From a virus: a stretch of 27,341 nt of DNA. Shown piece after piece: positions 8,541-13,997 of the stretch. Made by a program: the position numbers and the translations under genes. How positions within the stretch are numbered: the stretch's first letter is position 1; each line of letters starts with the position of its first letter. The stretch is from positions 1 to 27,341 of IMG/VR virus record IMGVR_UViG_3300032083_002332, one strand, 5' to 3'. Under the pieces are notes generated by a model that saw only the letters and a program-made list of their open reading frames with translations, ran no database searches and had not been told where the DNA came from.

Positions 8541-8573
8541 AATGTCCGGTATTTATTACCGGACATTTTTTTC
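8541..8573 (+). terminator. Intrinsic terminator-like hairpin after the tail tube gene
   Basis: AATGTCCGGT (8541-8550) pairs perfectly with ACCGGACATT (8558-8567) around a 7-base loop. A run of seven T follows (8566-8572, the first two within the stem). It stands out as a G+C-rich stem in very A/T-rich DNA. It ends only one or two bases before the likely start of the next gene at 8575. Confidence 0.85.
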
Positions 8574-8574
8574 T

Positions 8575-9228
8575 ATGGGAAGAGTAAAAGTTATAAAACC
8601 AGCTATACAGGATCAACCTGTAACTTTTTCTAATATTACATCTACAGGTAATGTTACTGTACAAGGAACTACTACAATTAGTGGATCCCTTAATATATCT
8701 TCTAGTGGTGATTTTACTGTTGGAGCAATAACGGCTAGTTCAATTTTAATGGACCCAGTTGAAATAAAATCAGCTGATGGGTTAGTAATAGGGGGTAGTG
8801 ATACTTTTACTACTTCGGGTCCTGTAAATAAATTTAATGTAGATAGTGCTGGTAATGTCTTAATAGGTGGTAATATAACAGCTTCTGCCAATGTAAGTGC
8901 AAGTGGAGAAATAACTACAAATGGTCTTACTAATGTAGGTTCAACCTCAACTACCTTAACATCATCGTTTACTACAACATTAAATTTTTCTACTAACAGG
9001 ATAATATCTGTTACTACAGGTTCAGCTTTATCAATGTCTATAGATACAGGTAATAGTATATTAGGAAATGTTATAATGACTGATATTTCATCTTCAGTTG
9101 GACTTCACTTAACAGGATCACAATTTAAAGTTTTAAATGGTACGTTTGACACCACCAAAAGAAATTATGTATATTACCATTATATTGGAAATGATACAGC
9201 ATTAGTTACAATCAATCAGGAATCATAA
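8575..9228 (+). CDS. Repeat-bearing tail fibre / adhesin protein (module 2)
   Basis: The chosen start is ATG 8575 (MGRVKVIKPAIQDQPVTF), giving 217 residues. The in-frame ATG at 8542 lies inside the left arm of the terminator hairpin and would add only a hairpin-encoded leader, so I reject it. The product is Ser/Thr/Gly-rich with ASG-type units (STGNVTVQGTTTISGSLNIS, then GNITASANVSASGEI), like the larger fibre protein at 2987. The C-terminal 100 residues (TTLNFSTNRIISVTTGSAL to the end) are beta-rich and may form a trimeric tip. Its stop overlaps the next ATG as TAATG. It is probably a shorter paralogue of the module 1 fibre. Confidence 0.65.
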   Translation: MGRVKVIKPAIQDQPVTFSNITSTGNVTVQGTTTISGSLNISSSGDFTVGAITASSILMDPVEIKSADGLVIGGSDTFTTSGPVNKFNVDSAGNVLIGGNITASANVSASGEITTNGLTNVGSTSTTLTSSFTTTLNFSTNRIISVTTGSALSMSIDTGNSILGNVIMTDISSSVGLHLTGSQFKVLNGTFDTTKRNYVYYHYIGNDTALVTINQES

Positions 9229-10097
9229 TGTCAATGATAGCAGCATTTTTTAGTGCAACTGCTAAAGCAGAAGCAGGAGGTACATTATTACTAGATTTAT
9301 ATGGTACTGATATTCTTGCAGCATATTCATTGAGAAAACTATCATCTACCTACTCAGGCGATGCAGTAAGGGTTCGGCGAACATCTGACAATGCAGAACA
9401 AGACATTGGATTTGATGCAAGTGGCAATCTGGATACATCCGCCTTGACAACTTTTTTAGGTAGTGATGATGGGTTTCTTGCAAAATGGTATGACCAATCA
9501 GGTAATAGTAGAGACGGTTCTCAGACAAATGCATCAAGACAAATCAGAATTGCAACAGCAGGAACTATTGAAACTAAGAACAGTTTACCGACAACTCAGG
9601 GTGCAAACAATCTCCATTTAACTATATCAGGTGTTCCAACAACATCACAGCCTATAACAACTTTTGATGTATATGCACGTTATAGTGCAGGTGGTGCAGG
9701 TACTAAAGCTACTTTAGTATCATTGGTGAATAGTAATAATTTTATTAGGAATGACTCCAAGAGATTTATGAGAGTAGGTGTACTAAGTAAGTTTGGTGGT
9801 ACTCAAATTAATACTCAAGGAGCCACAGCTCACGCAGACACAGACCTTCACGTAGTGACAAGGATGTTAAACGGTGCATCCTCAGTTGTTAGGGTAGACC
9901 AAGTTGCAGAACCAACATCAACAGGTGGTGATTGGGTAGTTACAGGTGCACAAATGGGTTCTGATACAACAATAGGAAGAAACAGTACATCAGCATATAA
10001 TGGTCAACTTTCAGAGCTGTTAATCTTTGGAGCAGATAAAACATCTGAAATAACAAATATAGAAGATAATCTTAAAACATATTATTCAACCCCATAA
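9228..10097 (+). CDS. Arabinofuranosidase-catalytic-domain-like / ConA-like lectin protein (module 2)
   Basis: The 289-residue product carries a motif series seen in many phage tail proteins related to the concanavalin-A-like fold of alpha-L-arabinofuranosidase B. It reads AAYSLRKLSSTYSGDAVRVR, RTSDNAEQDIGFDASGNLDT, FLAKWYDQSGNSRDGSQ, and near the end YNGQLSELLIFGADKTSEI before a short helix. Such proteins are often annotated as arabinofuranosidases, but in virions the fold may act only as a glycan-binding lectin; I cannot confirm catalytic residues. The DNA at about 9346-9560 is richer in G+C and uses CGG and CGA arginine codons, unlike the AGA-dominated neighbours, which suggests recent acquisition. 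It overlaps the fibre gene by one base. Confidence 0.75.
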   Translation: MSMIAAFFSATAKAEAGGTLLLDLYGTDILAAYSLRKLSSTYSGDAVRVRRTSDNAEQDIGFDASGNLDTSALTTFLGSDDGFLAKWYDQSGNSRDGSQTNASRQIRIATAGTIETKNSLPTTQGANNLHLTISGVPTTSQPITTFDVYARYSAGGAGTKATLVSLVNSNNFIRNDSKRFMRVGVLSKFGGTQINTQGATAHADTDLHVVTRMLNGASSVVRVDQVAEPTSTGGDWVVTGAQMGSDTTIGRNSTSAYNGQLSELLIFGADKTSEITNIEDNLKTYYSTP

Positions 10098-10099
10098 TT

Positions 10100-10387
10100 A
10101 TGCATTTATATTACGAATATCCAAACTCAAGCTCAGCTTTAGCAGCCTCTGCAGATGTTTATGATCTAAACGCACCTCCAAGAGATCAAAGAATATCTTT
10201 GTATGCCTACAGCGTATACCCCCATACTGGAAGTACAGATCCAAGATGTGTTGTTAAATATGAAGATAGCATACAATCATTTATAACAGGTTCTGTATTT
10301 AATGGGGTAACTTCTTATACTGAAGCAGAAGCTATAGCAGCTGGGTTTGATGTAGGAGATGAAGAAAGTGAAGATTTAGCAAGGTAA
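10100..10387 (+). CDS. Small protein closing adhesin module 2, function unknown
   Basis: The product has 95 residues and is acidic, with a strongly acidic C-terminus (DVGDEESEDLAR). It has one cysteine, no signal peptide and no membrane helix. It starts two bases after the lectin-like gene and is followed by an 83-base A/T-rich gap. I recognise no family. By position it corresponds to the 84-residue protein at 5363, the third gene of the other adhesin module, and could be a fibre-associated chaperone or minor tip subunit. The segment FNGVTSYTEAEAIAAGFDVG is the only distinctive motif. Confidence 0.65.
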   Translation: MHLYYEYPNSSSALAASADVYDLNAPPRDQRISLYAYSVYPHTGSTDPRCVVKYEDSIQSFITGSVFNGVTSYTEAEAIAAGFDVGDEESEDLAR

Positions 10388-10425
10388 TTTTCTTTTAATT
10401 TTTTTAATTTTTCTTATCTCTTTAT

Positions 10426-10446
10426 ATATTTATCACTGAATAAAAA
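10426..10446 (+). promoter_or_regulatory. Promoter-like element in the gap before the gp26-like gene
   Basis: ATATTTA (10426-10432) is followed by TCACTGAATAAAAA. It starts 45 bases before the ATG at 10471, farther than in most other copies. The rest of the 10388-10470 gap is T-rich with no convincing hairpin. Confidence 0.4.
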
Positions 10447-10470
10447 GTTATTTTTTTTAAATTGTAATCT

Positions 10471-11220
10471 ATGTCTGAAACTAAGTTTGAATTCCCTACT
10501 GAAATAGTTGAATTACCCTCAAAAGGTTTAGTTTATCCTGAAGATAATCCTCTTTCATCTGGTCAAATAGAAATGAAATATATGACCGCTAGGGAAGAAG
10601 ATATTTTATCTAACCAAAACTATATAGAAAAGGGTACTGTAATTGATAAGTTACTTCAATCTCTTATTGTGAGTGATATAGATTATAAAGACTTAATAGT
10701 AGGAGATAAAAATGCTATAGTAATAGCAGCACGTATTTTAGGATATGGTAAAGAATATAAGTTTACTAGTAAAGGGGAAGAATTAAGTGTTGATTTATCC
10801 ACACTAGAAAACAAAGAATTAAATGAATCCCTTTATACTAAAGGACTTAATGAGTTTGCATATACCCTCCCTCACTCTAAAACTCCAATAACCTTTAAGT
10901 TTTTAACCCATAGAGATGATTTAGCTATAGATAATGAATTAAGAGGGTTAAAAAAGCTTTCTAGTAAAAATGTACCTGAATTATCTACAAGATTAAAGTA
11001 CATAATTACATCTGTTAACGGTGAAACTGATAGAGCCACTATCAGAAAATATGTGGATAATTACCTTTTAGCTATGGATTCTCGCGCATTAAGAAATTAC
11101 GTGAAGGAGATGCAACCTGACATTAACATGTCAACTACCATTATTGATTCAGAGGGTGACGAATTCACCATGGAAATCCCCTTCACGCTGAATTTTTTTT
11201 GGCCAGACGCAGACCTATAG
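10471..11220 (+). CDS. 26: Baseplate hub / tail assembly protein, T4 gp26-like (T4_baseplate family)
   Basis: The zero-frame product has 249 residues (T4 gp26 has 208). The N-terminus EIVELPSKGLVYPEDNPLSS plus IEMKYMTAREEDILSNQNYI and DKLLQSLIVSDIDYKDLIVGDKNAIVIAARILGYG is typical of the T4 baseplate-protein family. The product needed for hub assembly is thought not to remain in the finished tail. The gene lies directly before the tape-measure gene, the place where long-tailed phages keep tail-assembly chaperones. It ends with LNFFWPDADL at a TAG, but clear coding continues in the +1 frame from 11192 to 11503. A minor fusion of about 343 residues is therefore likely (see the next two entries). 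Confidence 0.8.
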   Translation: MSETKFEFPTEIVELPSKGLVYPEDNPLSSGQIEMKYMTAREEDILSNQNYIEKGTVIDKLLQSLIVSDIDYKDLIVGDKNAIVIAARILGYGKEYKFTSKGEELSVDLSTLENKELNESLYTKGLNEFAYTLPHSKTPITFKFLTHRDDLAIDNELRGLKKLSSKNVPELSTRLKYIITSVNGETDRATIRKYVDNYLLAMDSRALRNYVKEMQPDINMSTTIIDSEGDEFTMEIPFTLNFFWPDADL

Positions 11221-11503
11221 GTCTACTCTCTTTACTCAAATACATGAAATCGTATTTCATGGAAAAGGTGGCTATGATTTCCACACAGTCTACAACATGC
11301 CAATTTGGTTAAGAAAATTTATATTCAATAACATTCAAGAATTCTATAAAAAAGAAGAAGAGGAATATAGAAAAGCACAATCTAAACATAATAAGGGCAC
11401 TACTAATATAAGAATGGATGAATCTAATAAGGTAAAAATACCAGACTTTATAAAAAATAATCCAACTTATACATCAACTGTTGCAAAAAAGCCTAAGTTT
11501 TAA
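11192..11503 (+). CDS. +1-frame extension of the gp26-like protein (probable frameshift product)
   Basis: The frame opens after a TGA at 11189-11191 and runs to TAA at 11501-11503. It has no ATG until 11297, yet the codons before that ATG read as protein: RSTLFTQIHEIVFHGKGGYD, then FHTVYNMPIWLRKFIFNNIQ, then a charged EFYKKEEEEYRKAQ helix. Starting at ATG 11297 would give only 68 residues and would cut this unit in half. The natural reading is a translational extension reached from the upstream gene by a shift at the T8 run. A separate gene starting at 11297 is the alternative; a wrong T count in the homopolymer is another. Its stop is directly followed by the tape-measure promoter-like element. 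Confidence 0.65.
   Translation: MFFGQTQTYRSTLFTQIHEIVFHGKGGYDFHTVYNMPIWLRKFIFNNIQEFYKKEEEEYRKAQSKHNKGTTNIRMDESNKVKIPDFIKNNPTYTSTVAKKPKF
11193..11200 (+). promoter_or_regulatory. T8 slippery run, candidate +1 (or -2) ribosomal frameshift site
   Basis: Zero-frame codons are AAT TTT TTT TGG; in the +1 frame the same bases read ATT TTT TTT GGC. A phenylalanyl-tRNA on TTT can move one base forward (or two back) and still pair perfectly. The zero-frame stop TAG lies at 11218-11220 and the +1 frame has a stop at 11189-11191, so the overlap available for shifting is only 11192-11220. Confidence 0.55.
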
Positions 11504-11517
11504 TATTTATAATAAAA
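11502..11517 (+). promoter_or_regulatory. Late-promoter-like element before the tape-measure gene
   Basis: AATATTTATAATAAAA (11502-11517) begins within the stop codon of the frameshift extension and ends three bases before the GTG start at 11521. It is the same core as before the sheath and tube genes. Confidence 0.55.
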
Positions 11518-11520
11518 TAA

Positions 11521-13572
11521 GTGGCTAACTTTAAAGAACAAAGAGATCTCCTTAGAGCTATTAATGAAGAATTAGGTAAAAAAGCTAATTTAGTTAGAAA
11601 TGCTACCAAAGAAGTTTCTAAGTTGGAGTCCATAACTCAAAAACTCCAAAATGTTCAGTCTGGTATTATTACACTTACAGACAGACAAGCCCTAAAAGAA
11701 AAAGAAAGAGCTGAAGCTGCGTTGAATGCTTTAAAAGATGAGGCAGATAATCTCCAGAAACTGGTAGATACTAGACAGAAAAGCTATAGAAGTTTAACTG
11801 ATCAAGAAAAAGCTCTTTTAGCCGCAAGAAAAGAGGGATTTACAGTAGAAAAAGAAACATTAAAATTAGCCTCTAAAGAAGTAAGAATCCGAGAAGGTAT
11901 ATCAAAATCCATGGGTATTACAGGTGCCCTTGCTAAGTCTCTTAATAAAACTCTAGGTATAGATCTTTCCTCAGCTCTTAAGGATGCTGAAAAAATGGCC
12001 AGAAAAGTTAATGAAGAATTTGAGGAAAGTGATGGAGGAGTGGAAGCTCAAGCTAAAAGAGCAAAAGGTAATGCAAAAGTTTTTGGGGAACAAATAAAAG
12101 GAATAGGAGGTGCAGCATTAAAATCCATTACTAGTATACAAGGTGTACTAGGTTTATTAGCTGCAAGTTTTTTAAAGTTTAATAAAGTTAATAGGGAAGC
12201 TAGACAATTAACAGGACAGACTGCTGATAATTTTACAGTAATGAATGATTCCATTCTCAATGCAGCAGATCAGGTTAAAACTATTACTTCTCTTTCTAGT
12301 GAACTCGGTATAAACGTAAACGCAGCATTTTCAGCAGAAACAATAGCTGCAGCATCTGAATTAACCCAATTATTAGGAATTAGTGAGAAATCCACTGCTG
12401 CTTTAGCCCAAACCGCAGAAGCTTTTGGTCAGGATTTAGCACAAGCAGAGAAAGAAGCTGTAAAGCAGGTAAAAGCACTAGCAAAAAGTGGAAAAGGTGC
12501 TCTTAATTTCAAACAAGTATTAGAAGAATCAGGAAATGCTTCAGGAAGATTACAACTTACATTAGGTAAAACCCCAGGTGCCTTACAAGAAGCAGCAGCT
12601 GAGGCTCAAGCTTTAGGTTTAAGTTTAGATTCTGTAGAAAAAGTAGCAGATAGTCTATTAAATTTTGAACAATCTATATCATCAGAATTAGAGGCTGAAT
12701 TGTTAACTGGTAAGCAAATTAATTTAGATAAGGCTAGATCTTTAGCTTTAAATAATGATATAGCAGGTTTAACTAAAGAAATAGGTAATAATCAAGAAAT
12801 ATTAAATGCATTTGCGGATGGTAATAGAATCCAACAAAATGCTATAGCACAAGCAATGGGTCTTTCTGTTAATGAAATATCAGAAATGATTTTTAAACAA
12901 AAAATAGCAGAAGGTCTATCTACTGAACAAGCTGCTAAAGCAGCCAACATCAATGAGGAAGAAGCTAAAAGACTTGATATTCAAGCTCAAATGCAAAAAT
13001 CTATAGAAAAAATGACTATGGCAGCTGCCCCATTAGTAGAATCTTTTGCATCCCTATTAGGTAACGCTGAATTAATGTATGGTGTAATTGCTGCTTTAGC
13101 AGCTGTAAAATTAGGAGGACTTGTATCAAGTATAATAGGTTTAGCTACTAGTTTAGCAGCTGCAGGAGTAGGAGCTTCAGCAACCGCTAACGCATTAACC
13201 TTAGGTGTTGCCTCCGTTGCTATTATAGGAGGTATAGCTTTAGTAGCAGCCGCAGTAGGAAGAGCTAAAAATAAAGCTAAAAAAGAGGCAGAAGAGATAA
13301 AAAGCATAAAAGATGGTGTAATTGATGCACAAGGGGGACTAATGGTTAGTGGTCCTAAAGGTTCTATTTCTTTAGATAGAGAAGATACAATTATTGCCAA
13401 TAAAAATGGAGTTATAGCAGGTACTAGTTTAGGAGGTAATGGAGCAGCCAATGCTGAAATGTTATCCCGATTAGATAGGCTTATTTCTGCTACTGAAAAA
13501 GGAAGCCAAATCACTATGGATGGTAATTTAGTAGGTAAATCTATAGCTAATAATACCTCTGCACTAGGTTAA
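11521..13572 (+). CDS. Tail tape measure protein
   Basis: The 683-residue product starts with GTG (GTGGCTAAC, like the ATGGCTAAC used by other genes here). Residues 1-115 are charged coiled coil (KEVSKLESITQKLQN, RQALKEKERAEAALNALKDE). The middle is Ala-rich helix. Residues about 520-580 are a long hydrophobic stretch (AAVKLGGLVSSIIGLATSLA, then GVASVAIIGGIALVAAAVG). The end DGVIDAQGGLMVSGPKGSIS, LDREDTIIANKNGV is a signature I associate with tape-measure proteins of T4-like phages. T4's equivalent, gp29, has 590 residues. The protein sets tail length and is thought to sit inside the tube, with the hydrophobic part helping membrane passage. Its place after the gp26-like gene supports the call. 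Confidence 0.85.
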   Translation: MANFKEQRDLLRAINEELGKKANLVRNATKEVSKLESITQKLQNVQSGIITLTDRQALKEKERAEAALNALKDEADNLQKLVDTRQKSYRSLTDQEKALLAARKEGFTVEKETLKLASKEVRIREGISKSMGITGALAKSLNKTLGIDLSSALKDAEKMARKVNEEFEESDGGVEAQAKRAKGNAKVFGEQIKGIGGAALKSITSIQGVLGLLAASFLKFNKVNREARQLTGQTADNFTVMNDSILNAADQVKTITSLSSELGINVNAAFSAETIAAASELTQLLGISEKSTAALAQTAEAFGQDLAQAEKEAVKQVKALAKSGKGALNFKQVLEESGNASGRLQLTLGKTPGALQEAAAEAQALGLSLDSVEKVADSLLNFEQSISSELEAELLTGKQINLDKARSLALNNDIAGLTKEIGNNQEILNAFADGNRIQQNAIAQAMGLSVNEISEMIFKQKIAEGLSTEQAAKAANINEEEAKRLDIQAQMQKSIEKMTMAAAPLVESFASLLGNAELMYGVIAALAAVKLGGLVSSIIGLATSLAAAGVGASATANALTLGVASVAIIGGIALVAAAVGRAKNKAKKEAEEIKSIKDGVIDAQGGLMVSGPKGSISLDREDTIIANKNGVIAGTSLGGNGAANAEMLSRLDRLISATEKGSQITMDGNLVGKSIANNTSALG

Positions 13573-13586
13573 TATTTATAAATAAA
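13571..13586 (+). promoter_or_regulatory. Late-promoter-like element before the 13595 gene
   Basis: AATATTTATAAATAAA starts within the tape-measure stop codon region and contains an exact TATAAATA (13577-13584). The next ATG is at 13595, eight bases after the element. Confidence 0.55.
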
Positions 13587-13594
13587 CAATAATT

Positions 13595-13981
13595 ATGCCT
13601 GATATATTATCAAAATTTAATACTCAAGGATCCATTTTTTCGGACTTAGATGGAGGACCTGGATTTACTAACCAACCTAATGCAACATTACCAGAACAGG
13701 CTGGAACTGAATTCATAAATGTAGATGGAGAAGTTTTTTCTCCTGTTGATGAAAACCCATCACCCCTATCAAATATTAGGGGTAATGAAGGTAATCCTGT
13801 TCTTAATGATATTTTAACTTTTTCGGCATTACATAATACATATTCTTTAAATGGTGACCCTGAAATACCAGGCAAACCCATTCCATCTGCTTTAGATTTA
13901 AATGGAAGAACACCTAGTAAATATCAAGATAATGCCCCTCCGGGTGCTCAGGGAGGTTTGACTAGTACTGTAACTTCCTAA
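13595..13981 (+). CDS. Hypothetical virion-associated protein (128 residues)
   Basis: The protein is rich in Pro, Gly, Asn and acidic residues and is probably largely disordered: GGPGFTNQPNATLPEQAG, ENPSPLSNIRGNEGNP, and a C-terminus KYQDNAPPGAQGGLTSTV. It contains no cysteine, membrane segment or known motif. It lies between the tape measure and the large baseplate protein and is probably co-transcribed with the latter, which starts 16 bases downstream. A minor baseplate or assembly role fits the context, but nothing in the sequence identifies it. Confidence 0.65.
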   Translation: MPDILSKFNTQGSIFSDLDGGPGFTNQPNATLPEQAGTEFINVDGEVFSPVDENPSPLSNIRGNEGNPVLNDILTFSALHNTYSLNGDPEIPGKPIPSALDLNGRTPSKYQDNAPPGAQGGLTSTVTS

Positions 13982-13997
13982 ATAGTAAACAATTTAG

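Noticed and set aside
8542-8574. Upstream in-frame ATG extending the second fibre gene by 11 codons
   Set aside because: The whole extension is the terminator hairpin and T-run; the sequence is explained by the stem, and ATG 8575 begins a normal fibre N-terminus.
11199-11304. Open -1 frame after the T8 run (ends in a TAA after a QFG)
   Set aside because: It is open by chance for about 35 codons but reads as an unlikely RRRP/SLL-type sequence, whereas the +1 frame carries the coherent HEIVFHGKGGYDF/MPIWLRKF segment.
12987-13514. 175-residue minus-strand ORF
   Set aside because: It lies fully antisense to the tape-measure C-terminal half, and its Ala/Ile/Ser-rich make-up mirrors the opposite-strand Ala-rich helices. 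No promoter or start context.
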